IMG/VR virus record: IMGVR_UViG_3300037119_002493
Location: 1-35,459 of that record
Length of the DNA: 35,459 bases
Strand: one strand, 5' to 3'
From: a virus
Part shown: positions 7,468 through 16,990 of the stretch, piece after piece
How the letters are laid out: each line of letters begins with the position of its first letter
Numbering within the stretch: the first letter of the stretch is position 1
Made by a program: the position numbers and the translations under genes
Notes under the pieces: generated by a model
The model's input: the letters and a program-made list of their open reading frames with translations, nothing else
What the model was told of the DNA's origin: nothing
Database searches by the model: none

Positions 7468-7868
7468 AGGAGAACCCGGACTGGGAATCCGACCTGCTTG
7501 CTCTATATGGCTTTGACATATGGGATGCAATCGACGGTCGGGTTCCCATGCGCCAGGTTTATGCTCTGCTGGACCGCTTGCCTCACGAGTCCAAATCTCT
7601 ATGGCGTGCGAAATCCCTTGGTGGTCCGGAGCTCAAAGACTACTCGAAGTTCCTGGGATGGGACGCTAATACTTACGTCATGGCTGACATGATCGACGCT
7701 GTGAACCAAAGCACCGCTATCTTTGTGGGTGCAAACAACGAGAACAATAAGGTGCCTGACATTACGCCTTATCCTCGCCCGGGCCGTACGCCCGACAAGC
7801 CCACCGAAACGCTGGCTGACTTTGGCACAACACTCAAGAACTTGTTCGGCAATGGTTTAGCATCCTAG
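7099..7868 (+). CDS. Tail assembly chaperone, frameshifted long form (lambda GT-like)
   Basis: The second frame has no good start or ribosome site of its own but is open from before the end of the first frame to TAG 7866-7868. In the overlap the zero frame reads G GGG GAA at 7437-7443. A slip of one base back there continues as RRELRRQLEENPDW and gives a fusion of about 256 residues: 115 from the short form plus about 141. The T part is helical with a WDAIDGRVP segment and a Pro-rich basic end. Slippery heptamers in this overlap are a conserved feature of siphovirus tail genes. The P-site GGG re-pairs perfectly, while the A-site pairing is imperfect. Confidence 0.8.
7437..7443 (+). other. Probable -1 ribosomal frameshift site GGGGGAA
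   Basis: The heptamer is read in zero frame as G GGG GAA, within the short overlap of the two tail chaperone frames, and the shift direction needed is -1. A short AGCT/AGCT pairing (7450-7453 with 7462-7465) lies downstream but is too weak to be a convincing stimulator. Confidence 0.7.
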
Positions 7869-7877
7869 GAGGTTGCC

Positions 7878-10800
7878 TTGGCTACAAAATCCGCAGGCCG
7901 GGTATCAATCCGTGTCCTGCCCGACTCGTCGCGCTTCCGCGAAGATCTGAAGGTCTCGCTCGAGCGTATCGAGAAGACAATGAAGGCGACCATCCCGGCC
8001 GAGCTCGCGGTGACGCGAGAATCCGTCCGGCGACTCAAAGAACAACTGCGTGAACTCGAAGTCCGCATCAAGGTTGAACCGTATGTCACCCAGGAACAAC
8101 TCCACGACTTGAAGGAAAAGCTCGAGGATATTGATCCAAACATTCGCGCCAACCTTGATGCGCTTCGAGCACGTCAGCAACTGGCAGTCCTTACACGCGC
8201 CCGTACAGTCCCGATATTCGTTCGGGTGAACGCCGCGTCGGTAGCCGCTGCTGCACAAACTCTCGCCGCTCTGTCGGGTGCCCGTTTGCTGGGCAACGTG
8301 TTCGACTCCTTCTGGAACTCGATCAAGAACCTCGACAAGAACGCACCGAAGCTGGGGCTCATCTCCTCGGGTATCCTGGGCTTGAGTGGTGCGGTACTCG
8401 CACTCATCTCGAACTTCGCTACCCTGGGTGTATCGTTCGCCCAGCTGGGCCAGATCGCTGTACTGCTGCCCGCGCTTCTCACGGGTTCGGCAATCAGCAT
8501 CGGTGTGCTCATCGCTGCATTCAAGGACACGAAGAAAGTCCTCGCTGACCTGGGTCCTGCGTTCTCTGGACTGCAGAACATCATCAGTGACAAGTTCTGG
8601 GGCCAGGCTGCTGCGCCCATCCGTGAACTCGTGCAGACTCTGCTTCCCACGATGCGGGCCACACTGGGTGACCTCGCTCGTGCCTGGGGTAATCTGTTCG
8701 GTGAGATGTCTCGCGAAATAAAGGCGAACGTCACACCCGACAAGCTCACGTTTATGATGGGCAACCTCACCAAGTCCATCGACATTGCTGCCAAGGCCAT
8801 GAAGCCGATGGTCGCTGCATTCACCACACTGGGTTCCTTCGGTTCCGAGTATCTGCCCAGGCTTTCGACCTGGCTGGTGAAGCTCAGCGATCAGTTCAAC
8901 AACTTCATCCAGGCTGCGGCTTCTGATGGTCGACTCGCCATCTGGGCTGAGAACGGCATCCAGGCGTTCAAGGACCTGGGTCGTGTGCTCCGGGAATCGG
9001 GCCGTGTGTTCGCTGCACTGGGTCGCGCTGCTCAGGCTGCAGGTGGCTCCACGTTCGCTGGCCTTGCTGACGGTCTGCGTAAACTCGCTGACACCATGAA
9101 CACCTCGAACTTCCAGGTGACGTTCGCAACCATCTTCGGTGGTGCACACAAACTCATGGACGGTCTGATCGACGGACTCAACCGACTGGGTCAGGGCCTC
9201 GCGAACTTCGCTCCCACGCTGTCTACCATCTTCGACACGGTGGGCAAGATCCTGGGACAGCTGCTCGAGAACATTGGGCTGCTCGTTTCTGATCCGACAT
9301 TGCAGACGGGCCTGAAGAACTTCTTCTCTGGGTTCCTGACGTTTATGACTGACCTGAAGCCTGCGATGGCTCCTCTGGGTCAGATCATCGGCACGCTCGC
9401 TTCGGCTCTGGGTCTGCTGTTGTCTCAGATGGGCCCCGTGCTCACTGAGGCTGCCAAGCAGCTTGCTCCGATCTTCGTCGAACTCTTCGAGGCTGTCAAG
9501 CCGCTGATTCCCGAGCTGACCTCACTGCTGCGTGATGTGCTCAAGGAACTCGGGCCGGTTCTGCTTTCATTCGTGAAGGAAGTTCTTCCCCCGCTGATCC
9601 CGCTCATCGCTAAGCTTGCTCCTCTCGTCGTCGAGCTTGTGAAGGCTGCTGCGCCGGCAATCGTGGTGTTCTTCGAACAGCTGGGCAACGCGCTCAAGGT
9701 TGCAACGCCGTTCGCTCTCGCTGCTGTTGGCTGGCTGACCGACATGGTCAAGGTTATGAACGACTTCCCGAAAGCCTTTGCTCAGCTGAGCTTGGGCGAC
9801 ACAGAGGGTGGCCTGTTCACGATCATGCGGCTCGCTATCGAGAACCCCCAGATTCCGGGATTCTTCACTGCGCTGAACACTGCGCTTGGTGGGGTGCTTG
9901 ACCGGATCGCTGGTGCTGGCTCTGCTATCGAAAGCATCACAGGCTTCGTTGAAGCAATCGGTTGGTTGACTGATCCTGCCAAGGGTCTGCCCTCGCTGAT
10001 CATTGCGTTCAACAACCTGTTTGGTGTGGTCGACAAGTGGTCCATCTTCTGGGCAACGCTCGGGCAGGCGGTCACTGGGTTCTCCGCGATCCCTGGTGTG
10101 GTGGGCACAGCCATTGCACTGATCATCGCTTCCATCAACACGCTGTTCCCAACCTCGGGTTCGTGGACAACGTTCTGGTCGGGTCTGCCCACACCAGCTA
10201 GCCTTGCGCTCAGCATGGTGACTGCAGCAATCAACCTGAACATCCCTGCGATGGTCGCCCAGTTCCTCGGGTTCTTTGCTAACGCGAAGATGCAGTGGGA
10301 CATCTTCTGGCGCAACGTGGCTATCAACGCCGCGGTGGGCTTGAGGAATATTGCCGCGGGTATCACCAACGGTATCCCGGGCATGCTGCTTGCGGTGATC
10401 ATTGGCATGGCTCAACTCTGGGCTCAGTTCGCTGCGGGATTCCAGACCATCATCGGTGCTGTTCCCGCGTGGATGGCTCGAGTGGGTACGGGCCTTGTCA
10501 TCGGTGTGGCATCGCTTGTCGCCACCGCTCGTGGTATCCCGAGTCAAATCTCAGGTGCCCTGATTAGCCAGACCTGGCAGTTCTTCCAGGCTGGTGGTGC
10601 TTTGATCGACGCGTTCGCTCGAGGCATTGGCGCAGGCATCCGCACGGCTGTCGCTGCTGCAACTACGGTCATCGCTGCGGTCAAGGGCTTGTTCCCTCAC
10701 TCGCCGGCAAAGTATGGTCCGTTCTCAGGTCGTGGTTACACGATCTGGTCCGGTCGTGCGTTGGTCGATGACTTCGGCAAGGGCATGGCACAGCGTGCAG

Positions 10801-11039
10801 AGGCGCTACAGAAAACAGCACGCGGTGTTGTTGCATCTGCCGATGTGTTCAACGGTACCTCCTCATTCACGTCTGCAGCGTCTGGCGTGAGCGGTACGTA
10901 CTCGACGCCGAAGGATCGTGCGCTCGTCAACATCGAAGGCGACTACTACGGGGCTACCCCCGAGAAGGTCGCTGACGAATTCGACAAAAAAGCACGGCGT
11001 GCAAACCTCGTAGCTCAAATAGGTAAGGTAGGTAAGTAA
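7878..11039 (+). CDS. Tape measure protein
   Basis: A 1053-residue protein, the longest in the window. It starts at TTG 7878, chosen because a perfect AGGAGG (7867-7872) lies five bases upstream. The N-terminal 110 residues are charged and coiled-coil-like. Several hydrophobic segments follow (for example residues about 150-225, 470-600 and 700-900), typical of tape measures that insert into the host membrane. The C-terminus has the common LFPHSPAKYGPFSG motif followed by DDFGKGM. No peptidase or lysozyme motif was seen. Using the usual 1.5 Å per residue rule, tail length would be near 160 nm. The stop overlaps the next ATG (TAATG). Confidence 0.93.
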   Translation: MATKSAGRVSIRVLPDSSRFREDLKVSLERIEKTMKATIPAELAVTRESVRRLKEQLRELEVRIKVEPYVTQEQLHDLKEKLEDIDPNIRANLDALRARQQLAVLTRARTVPIFVRVNAASVAAAAQTLAALSGARLLGNVFDSFWNSIKNLDKNAPKLGLISSGILGLSGAVLALISNFATLGVSFAQLGQIAVLLPALLTGSAISIGVLIAAFKDTKKVLADLGPAFSGLQNIISDKFWGQAAAPIRELVQTLLPTMRATLGDLARAWGNLFGEMSREIKANVTPDKLTFMMGNLTKSIDIAAKAMKPMVAAFTTLGSFGSEYLPRLSTWLVKLSDQFNNFIQAAASDGRLAIWAENGIQAFKDLGRVLRESGRVFAALGRAAQAAGGSTFAGLADGLRKLADTMNTSNFQVTFATIFGGAHKLMDGLIDGLNRLGQGLANFAPTLSTIFDTVGKILGQLLENIGLLVSDPTLQTGLKNFFSGFLTFMTDLKPAMAPLGQIIGTLASALGLLLSQMGPVLTEAAKQLAPIFVELFEAVKPLIPELTSLLRDVLKELGPVLLSFVKEVLPPLIPLIAKLAPLVVELVKAAAPAIVVFFEQLGNALKVATPFALAAVGWLTDMVKVMNDFPKAFAQLSLGDTEGGLFTIMRLAIENPQIPGFFTALNTALGGVLDRIAGAGSAIESITGFVEAIGWLTDPAKGLPSLIIAFNNLFGVVDKWSIFWATLGQAVTGFSAIPGVVGTAIALIIASINTLFPTSGSWTTFWSGLPTPASLALSMVTAAINLNIPAMVAQFLGFFANAKMQWDIFWRNVAINAAVGLRNIAAGITNGIPGMLLAVIIGMAQLWAQFAAGFQTIIGAVPAWMARVGTGLVIGVASLVATARGIPSQISGALISQTWQFFQAGGALIDAFARGIGAGIRTAVAAATTVIAAVKGLFPHSPAKYGPFSGRGYTIWSGRALVDDFGKGMAQRAEALQKTARGVVASADVFNGTSSFTSAASGVSGTYSTPKDRALVNIEGDYYGATPEKVADEFDKKARRANLVAQIGKVGK

Positions 11040-11956
11040 TGGCTTACTTGAGAGGCTCTCTCCTTGCTCCGCCAGAACCCCCGCCGATTTACAACCCATG
11101 GAAGCGTGTCAAGCACATCTTCCATGGGTGGGATGGTTCTCGCTGGGATGTGACCGATGGTCGCAACGGGGTGTTCCTCATGCCGGAAGGCATCGAGGGT
11201 ATGGGCATGCCGGCCATCGAGCAATACACCTTTGACTCGCCAGTCGTCCACGGCTTTGAATGGGAGGGCTGGCGAGCCTCAGGTCGAGACGTTCACTGGG
11301 TCATCGGAATCTTCGAGGACTCGAGTGAAGCCTGGGTCGCTCAGAAGACTGCCTTCTGGAAGATCTTCCGGCCGGGCCAAGTGATGCGCTGGGAGGTCAT
11401 ACTCCCAAGTGGTGACAGCTATAGCATCAACGTCCGGTTCAAGAGTGACGACACTTCCGTGTACTCGCGAGACCCCGTCCGCTTGGGCTGGGCGATCTAC
11501 GGTATCACGGGAATGTGCGAGCAACCCTTCTGGGAAGGCAAGACTCAATCGCCCATCTGGTACCCGTCGACTGACAACGATTTCTTCGACGGTGGGTTCG
11601 CCCCCGACTTCATCATCGCTTCTTCATCGGACATTGGCAACGCGCTCATCACCAACCCGGGTGACGTTGAAGCCTATATGCGCTGGGTTGTGAAAGGGCC
11701 GTTTGATACGGCATCTGTTGGTATCAACGGCATGGTTGCGAATCTGGGCACAACGCTGGCGAATGAGACCGTGATCATCGACACTGATCCGCGGAACCTG
11801 ACGGCTACACGAGATGGTGTGGATATCATGGCCTCACTCGGGGCCTTTGAGTTCGCACCTGTGCCCCCAGGTGAAGATATCACGCTGTCGCTCGCAATGG
11901 ACGGTACTGGTTCAATCCAGGCGTACTTCACGCCTCTCTACCTGCGGAGTCTCTAA
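11039..11956 (+). CDS. Distal tail (Dit-like) minor tail protein
   Basis: A 305-residue protein immediately after the tape measure, the normal place of the distal tail protein forming the ring at the tube end. The N-terminal half has repeated aromatic beta strands (VHGFEWEGWRASGRDVHWVIGIFE) and a segment VMRWEVILPSGDSYSINVRF. The C-terminal half is a second beta-rich domain with GDVEAYMRWVVKGPF, as in Dit galectin-like domains. It is coupled to both neighbours by TAATG overlaps. Assignment rests on position and fold-like patterns. Confidence 0.7.
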   Translation: MAYLRGSLLAPPEPPPIYNPWKRVKHIFHGWDGSRWDVTDGRNGVFLMPEGIEGMGMPAIEQYTFDSPVVHGFEWEGWRASGRDVHWVIGIFEDSSEAWVAQKTAFWKIFRPGQVMRWEVILPSGDSYSINVRFKSDDTSVYSRDPVRLGWAIYGITGMCEQPFWEGKTQSPIWYPSTDNDFFDGGFAPDFIIASSSDIGNALITNPGDVEAYMRWVVKGPFDTASVGINGMVANLGTTLANETVIIDTDPRNLTATRDGVDIMASLGAFEFAPVPPGEDITLSLAMDGTGSIQAYFTPLYLRSL

Positions 11957-13074
11957 TGTCGTTGTTCCAACTCGACCTCTACAACAAGGGCAGGGTGTGG
12001 CAGGCACCCGTTGGTGCGTTCGTGTCGCTCGAGGGAACTAAACGGTTCGACAACATCTCGGACCTCTCGTTCACTGTCAAGGCCACACACAAACGCCTGG
12101 GTACAATGCTGACTCCCGGGACTCGTGTCCGCTGCCGGCTTCGGGGTGAGACCTTCATCGAGGGCCCCATCCGGGAGCATGCGGGATCGGGTCCCGGGGT
12201 GTCGGGCACATTCACCTTCGACGTGGAGGATAACTTCCGCATCCTGCGAAACCTGCTGATCTATCAGGTGCCCGGAGGATCTATGGCCGCCCAGTCGGGT
12301 GCGTACCGGTACGAGATAACCGGTGACATGGAAACGGTGCTCAAAGATATCATCGACAAGAATAAGTACCGGTCGGTTGAACCGATCATTCTTGCGCCGA
12401 ATCTGAATAGGGGGGGCACCGTCACCGCGCAGGCCCGCATGGCGAAGATCTACAACGAGGTATTCCCGCTGCTCGAATCCATGGGCTTGGGTGTCACCGT
12501 TGTTGCTTCGCCTGCGGGTCTGACCGTGGACGTGTACGAACCAGGCACCTACCCGAACCCATTGACCGAACAGTCTCGGGTCATCCGTAAGTGGAAGTCT
12601 CGAGTGATTGCCCCCGATGTAACCAACGTGGTCGTCGGTGGTTCAGGTGAAGGCACAGCTCGTACCTTCATCTCTCGTACCAACTCAGCAGCACAAGACC
12701 TCTGGGGTGACCGCATCGAAGTGTTCCGGGATGCCCGGGATGCAGACAGCCCGCTCACGCTCGAGGAACGTGCAGAAGAAACGCTCTTCGACGGCCGGGG
12801 CTCTGCGAGTCTTGAGGTTACGCTGGCTGAGGCTGGCAACTTCAAGTTCGGTGGTCCCAACGGGCTGAAGGTCGGGCAGGTCTGCACAGCGAAGGTTGCT
12901 AACGGCCTGGTCGAGGTCACCGACATTCTGCGTGAAATTGAGTTCTCATATGATGCAGAAAAAGGCCTGAAGCTCTTGGGAACTATTGGCAGGAAAACCG
13001 ATCCCAACGCCGCCGTGGTGAATGCTATCGCCACACTGGGTGGTTCGTTGGACAAACTGAAAGCGAGTCAATAA
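11956..13074 (+). CDS. Minor tail protein, ReqiPepy6 Gp37-like (Tal-like)
   Basis: A 372-residue protein beginning MSLFQLDLYNKGRVW and matching the layout of the siphovirus ReqiPepy6 Gp37-like family: an N-terminal beta barrel with FIEGPIREH, a middle helical domain, a VVVGGSGEGTARTF strand and a C-terminal helix. These occupy the place of the tail-associated lysin (Tal) hub, although no lytic domain is visible. It is coupled at both ends by TAATG overlaps, so it is translated with the Dit-like and next minor tail proteins. Confidence 0.75.
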   Translation: MSLFQLDLYNKGRVWQAPVGAFVSLEGTKRFDNISDLSFTVKATHKRLGTMLTPGTRVRCRLRGETFIEGPIREHAGSGPGVSGTFTFDVEDNFRILRNLLIYQVPGGSMAAQSGAYRYEITGDMETVLKDIIDKNKYRSVEPIILAPNLNRGGTVTAQARMAKIYNEVFPLLESMGLGVTVVASPAGLTVDVYEPGTYPNPLTEQSRVIRKWKSRVIAPDVTNVVVGGSGEGTARTFISRTNSAAQDLWGDRIEVFRDARDADSPLTLEERAEETLFDGRGSASLEVTLAEAGNFKFGGPNGLKVGQVCTAKVANGLVEVTDILREIEFSYDAEKGLKLLGTIGRKTDPNAAVVNAIATLGGSLDKLKASQ

Positions 13075-14030
13075 TGGCTGACCAGCACTATGGTTACCCA
13101 GGGTCGGTAAATGCCGCTGCTTGGGCAAGCCTGGCCCCGAACGTGGGTGCCGCACAATACTCCGTGGGTGGGGTCAACGACTGCAAAGTTGTAACCAGCG
13201 CCCACGCCGACCGGGGCATCGAAATCAAGCCCGGCACGATCACTGGCGATGGCGTCATGGACAAGTTCGACAACCCCACATTCCTGGCGCACTCGGCCGT
13301 TGCTTCTGGTGCTGACCGTTGGGACATGGTCGTTCTGCGACGTACATGGAACCCAACTCCCGGCGCCTCGACCTACGTCTACACCATCATCACTGGTGGT
13401 ACGAACAAGTCGCTGCCCGCCCGGAACAACACCAAGGGCGCGCTTGCTGACCAGCCCATCGCTCTGTGCCGGATCAAGGCAGGCTCCTCGGTCGTTCAGG
13501 AAATTGTCGACCTCCGAGTGTGGGCTCACAATGGGGGCGCTACTGCCAACGACGAACTGGTAATGACTTACCTGAATGACCCAGGCACCGTCATCACCAT
13601 CGGAACCACACAGTTCGACCGGGTCGAATGGCACCGTGAGGTTGACAAGGATGGCGCAGCCTACTGGCGACCCGGTACGGCTTCTCTTTATGGAATAGGG
13701 CCTTCTATCTTTGGAGGCTCCCCGCCTGCGAATGCCGGCATGCTCATTCAGGCTGGCTCCACCGTTCATCGAACCGACTCGGCCGGCTATGCCCGGATCA
13801 CCTGGCCCAAGCAGTTTCCGAACGGCCTGCTTACCGTAATCCTCACCAACGGCGACAGCTGGGCCACGGCCGGGGCGCACATGATCGTCGAAGGGAACAA
13901 CGGCTTCTGGGGCGTCTCTGGCAACGGCAGTAAATGGGACGTGGTCTACATGGTGCGCAACTGGGTCGGCTCGAACGAGATGGCCAGAAATACGTGGCAC
14001 CGCGTCAACTGGATTGCTATCGGCTGGTAA
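13074..14030 (+). CDS. Minor tail protein (baseplate/upper fibre)
   Basis: A 318-residue protein with an N-terminal domain typical of actinophage minor tail proteins that follow the Gp37-like gene: GVNDCKVVTSAHADRGIEI, then RWDMVVLRRTW and a VDLRVWAHNGG segment. The C-terminal third has INRNTWHR-like beta repeats rich in Trp, Gly and Asn (residues about 225-318), resembling a receptor-binding or collar domain with FPNGLLTVILTNGDSWA. It probably attaches peripheral fibres to the tail tip. It begins at a TAATG overlap. Confidence 0.68.
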   Translation: MADQHYGYPGSVNAAAWASLAPNVGAAQYSVGGVNDCKVVTSAHADRGIEIKPGTITGDGVMDKFDNPTFLAHSAVASGADRWDMVVLRRTWNPTPGASTYVYTIITGGTNKSLPARNNTKGALADQPIALCRIKAGSSVVQEIVDLRVWAHNGGATANDELVMTYLNDPGTVITIGTTQFDRVEWHREVDKDGAAYWRPGTASLYGIGPSIFGGSPPANAGMLIQAGSTVHRTDSAGYARITWPKQFPNGLLTVILTNGDSWATAGAHMIVEGNNGFWGVSGNGSKWDVVYMVRNWVGSNEMARNTWHRVNWIAIGW

Positions 14031-14053
14031 CAGCCTACACTTAGGAGAAAAAC

Positions 14054-15871
14054 ATGGCACGTTTTCATAGCCAGGTCGTCGTAGATGCGGGAGGTGCTCC
14101 GCTGGCAAATGCCGTCGGACAGATCTTCGCAATGGAGGACTTCGCTAACACAACCCCCCTGGCAATCTTCGACGCCTCTGGCACAGCTATCCCGCTGAAC
14201 CAGCTGATCGCAAACAACGATGGTGTGGTTCCCGAGTTCTCAACGAACTACTCGCTCGTCAGGTGGGTGTCCGGGCCCTACGCCCTCGGCATGATCGCTT
14301 ACGACCTTATCCCTGCTGGGGGTACCACGGGTCAGGCGCTGCTCAAGAAGACCTCCAACGACTACGACATGGAATGGGCCAATCCCGCGGGCTTCCCCGC
14401 TGGTGGCCTCGATGGTCAGTTCCTTGCCAAGGATGGCCTCGATCCCTATGAGACGCGTTGGGAAGACCCACCCATGGGAGGTGGGGGTAGCGACCTGGGC
14501 GTCAAGGCCTTCGGCGCTGTTGGTGATGGTGTGGCTGATGACACCTTTGCTATCCAGCAAGCTCTCAACGAGGGTGGGGCGGTGTACTTCCCCCCAGGCG
14601 ACTATAAGATTTCCGCTCCTCTGCGTGTTGAGACTGAAGCCATGTTCCTTTACGGGCGTGGGACGGGCAACCGCTCAGGTGCCTACCAGCCGGCTCTTGG
14701 GTCTCGGATCGTTGCAGCGCCGGGTATGATCGGTGAGGCCATGATCCTCGTCCAGCCCGCTGCGAATGACCGGCCCATCCAGGGTGTGGTGATCCAGGAC
14801 CTTGCGATTGATGGTGGTGCTTATGGCACCAACGTTGATGGCGTTCTGTTCCGGGTCAGCCAGGGAAGCATGCACAACGTCCACATCTGGCGAACCTCTG
14901 GTGTGGGCCTGCACATCAAGGGCTACGGGGCACCTGCTCCGTGGGACACCTATGACACTCGCTTCACCAGTCTGCTTGTTGGTGACTGCACCGGCTCGGG
15001 TGTATGGCTTGATGAAGGCGCAACTGACATTCACATGTCGCACAGCATCCTCTTCCGGAACCAGGACAACATGCTTTTGACCGGTGGTGGTAGCGCACAG
15101 GTGACTGGCGTCCACTTCTACGACGCCGCTCGGAATGACATTCGGTTCGCGGGTTCGGGCTCACGTTCGAAGTTCAGCAACTGCAAGATTGAGGGTGCGG
15201 CTGAACACCTCGTGCTGATTGACTCGACCGTCGCTGGTTACGCGGACATCCAGTTCACGGGCTGCGGCTTTGCGAACATCAACCAGGGCTCAGCTACCAA
15301 CACCTGGGACTACGTCCATGTGATGGGCCCCACCGGCAATGGCATCTCGCGCAATACATTCATTGCCAACAACTTCAGCCTCAAGGGAGGCAGCACCGTC
15401 AAGGCGCGCTATGCCATCAACATTGCGAGCACTGCCTCGCAGGGAACGATGGTCCTAAGCAACTCCTTTGGTCCCACCTCGAGCTGGGGTACCGGGCCGC
15501 TGAACAACGCGTCGAACAACGCAACCCTGCAGAACATCAAGGGTAACGGAGGCCTGTCCGACGTTGTGCTGCCTGTTCCGGTGACAGCGAACTACACACT
15601 CCTTCCGAGTGATGCGGACACTGCTCGCGTTGTCGAGGTGACTTCCGCGACTGGCGTCACGGTCACAGTTCCTCCGACTTCATCCGGGGGTGTCTTCAAG
15701 GGTTGCGTCTTCAAGGTAGCTCAGATGGGGGCGGGTCAGATTACGTTCGCTCCGGGCGCGGGTGTCACATTGCGGACGCCGCGTTCACTGACCACACGAG
15801 TTCAATGGTCCCAGGTTACAATCCGGTGCACTGGAACCAACTCGTACATTCTGGAAGGTGACCTGACATGA
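14054..15871 (+). CDS. Tail spike with pectate-lyase-type beta-helix
   Basis: A 605-residue protein. Residues 1-95 form an attachment domain. Residues about 96-145 carry the tail-fibre motif GQALLKKTSNDYDMEW and a Gly-rich linker. At about 148 begins VKAFGAVGDGVADDT, the entry signature of the pectate lyase 3 (right-handed beta-helix) superfamily, followed by repeated short strands with Asn, Gly and Asp turns to about residue 500. A small C-terminal beta domain (about 505-605) ends the chain. Such spikes bind and often cleave capsular or cell-wall polysaccharide. The substrate cannot be told. The ATG follows TAGGAG and the stop overlaps the next gene by ATGA. Confidence 0.82.
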   Translation: MARFHSQVVVDAGGAPLANAVGQIFAMEDFANTTPLAIFDASGTAIPLNQLIANNDGVVPEFSTNYSLVRWVSGPYALGMIAYDLIPAGGTTGQALLKKTSNDYDMEWANPAGFPAGGLDGQFLAKDGLDPYETRWEDPPMGGGGSDLGVKAFGAVGDGVADDTFAIQQALNEGGAVYFPPGDYKISAPLRVETEAMFLYGRGTGNRSGAYQPALGSRIVAAPGMIGEAMILVQPAANDRPIQGVVIQDLAIDGGAYGTNVDGVLFRVSQGSMHNVHIWRTSGVGLHIKGYGAPAPWDTYDTRFTSLLVGDCTGSGVWLDEGATDIHMSHSILFRNQDNMLLTGGGSAQVTGVHFYDAARNDIRFAGSGSRSKFSNCKIEGAAEHLVLIDSTVAGYADIQFTGCGFANINQGSATNTWDYVHVMGPTGNGISRNTFIANNFSLKGGSTVKARYAINIASTASQGTMVLSNSFGPTSSWGTGPLNNASNNATLQNIKGNGGLSDVVLPVPVTANYTLLPSDADTARVVEVTSATGVTVTVPPTSSGGVFKGCVFKVAQMGAGQITFAPGAGVTLRTPRSLTTRVQWSQVTIRCTGTNSYILEGDLT

Positions 15872-16290
15872 GTTTGAAAGGCCTGCTTATGCGAGCAGCA
15901 CGACACGGAACTGCACAGGTGCTCGGCGTCATCCTCTTTCTGGGTGGCGCCGGCATCGGCCTTTCGCTGTTGTCCGCCCCGGACACGTTCTTGAATTATC
16001 AGATGCTGGCTACGAACTTCCTGTACGTGTCGCCGGTTGCCTGGGGTGTGATCTTCCTGGTGGCAAGCACTGCGCTTGTCATCAGTGTCCTGGTTGAACC
16101 AAGCTACGCGCAGTTACCCGCGCTCATGCTCGGGGGTGTCTTCATTGTCTTCGGCTTGCTGTCGTTGGCAAATGGAATCAGCCCCCTGGTGTGGGCATTC
16201 GTTGCGCTGGGTTGGATTTCAATCTTCACTCAAGTCATTTGCTGGGCGGAGGAGAAACGTGAAACCCTTTACCATTACCAGCCCCACTAA
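15868..16290 (+). CDS. Four-helix membrane protein
   Basis: A 140-residue protein with four predicted membrane segments, at about residues 14-36, 48-73, 78-98 and 103-124, and short charged ends. The ATG overlaps the spike stop (ATGA). It is not holin-like in position, since the lysis genes lie 6 kb downstream. I do not recognise the family. Together with the next gene, also a four-helix membrane protein, it may form a membrane complex during late infection, possibly blocking superinfection or altering the envelope. Function unknown. Confidence 0.75.
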   Translation: MSLKGLLMRAARHGTAQVLGVILFLGGAGIGLSLLSAPDTFLNYQMLATNFLYVSPVAWGVIFLVASTALVISVLVEPSYAQLPALMLGGVFIVFGLLSLANGISPLVWAFVALGWISIFTQVICWAEEKRETLYHYQPH

Positions 16291-16696
16291 CTCCCTCGCC
16301 GTCGTCATCTACGTACTGCTGGCGTTCGCTGGGTTTGTCTACACTACGAACCTGAGCCCGAACGGAACAGTCGACAATGTGCTCGGTAACCCGCTGAGTG
16401 ACGTATGGTCGACGCTGTTATTCCTTTCGTCGTCTGCAGCGGTGTACGCGACTCTGTCGGCGCCTCGGCGACGTGACCCTGATACATCACTCGTCATCGA
16501 ATTTTGGGCGTGCATAACGCTCTGTACGCTTCTTAGCTGGTTCGAGTATCTGCTGCTCGGGTATCGTCCCGAGGGTTCGCTGCTGACCAACACCCTTGGG
16601 TTCAGTAGCATCTTCCTTATTGGCTTCGCCTTCCGAGCGGGCCAGATTTTCTACGAACGCCGAGCTCTCCGTCGATTCCGAGCCTCCCAGTCGTAG
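16259..16696 (+). CDS. Second four-helix membrane protein
   Basis: A 145-residue protein. GTG 16259 is chosen because GGAGGAG (16248-16254) lies five bases upstream and it yields a membrane protein from near its start; an upstream extension of the frame encodes a Ser/Arg-rich shadow of the previous gene. Four membrane segments are visible at about residues 14-32, 46-65, 74-98 and 107-126, followed by a basic C-terminus. Its coding region overlaps the previous gene by 32 bases. Similar size and topology suggest partnership with the previous protein, but sequence identity is not obvious by eye. Function unknown. Confidence 0.72.
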   Translation: MKPFTITSPTNSLAVVIYVLLAFAGFVYTTNLSPNGTVDNVLGNPLSDVWSTLLFLSSSAAVYATLSAPRRRDPDTSLVIEFWACITLCTLLSWFEYLLLGYRPEGSLLTNTLGFSSIFLIGFAFRAGQIFYERRALRRFRASQS

Positions 16697-16702
16697 GGCG
16701 TC

Positions 16703-16990
16703 ATGGAATGGGAAAAGTGGGGACTGTTCGTCAGTCTTGTAACCCCACTAATCCTCGGTGTGGGGGCCTGGATCATCGACGCCCTGAACAAGAGGAAGAA
16801 GAAAAAGCCGGAGCCCGAAGTCTTACAGGGTTTGCCCGTCGATTACGAGACAGACTATGTAAACTTGCTGAAGCGTAACCTCGCTGACGCTCGTAAAGAT
16901 AACAACGAGTTACGAGCTCGCATCCGAAAACTAGAACAACAACTCTTTAGGAGTGACAATGGCAATTCAGACAACCGCCCAGAAAAATAA
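16703..16990 (+). CDS. Single-pass membrane protein with coiled coil
   Basis: A 95-residue protein with one N-terminal membrane helix (about residues 8-27), a very basic stretch KRKKKK just after it that predicts the C-terminus lies in the cytoplasm, and a C-terminal coiled coil (about 52-81). The start ATG has only a weak ribosome site. The layout resembles small cytoplasm-facing anchor proteins, and a holin or antiholin accessory is possible. No family is recognised. Its end overlaps the start of the next gene. Confidence 0.68.
   Translation: MEWEKWGLFVSLVTPLILGVGAWIIDALNKRKKKKPEPEVLQGLPVDYETDYVNLLKRNLADARKDNNELRARIRKLEQQLFRSDNGNSDNRPEK

Noticed and set aside
7905-9149. 414-codon - strand open frame opposite the tape measure gene
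   Set aside because: A shadow frame produced by codon bias of the tape measure gene; composition is Glu/Arg/Cys-rich and non-globular.
9567-10547. 326-codon - strand open frame opposite the tape measure gene
   Set aside because: Same reason: antisense reflection of a biased coding region with His/Arg/Asp-rich product.
13068-14132. 354-codon - strand open frame opposite a minor tail gene
   Set aside because: It spans the boundary of two clearly coding + strand genes and has no promoter or ribosome site.
16076-16258. Upstream extension of the second four-helix membrane protein
   Set aside because: It overlaps most of the previous gene out of frame and lacks a ribosome site, while GTG 16259 has GGAGGAG.
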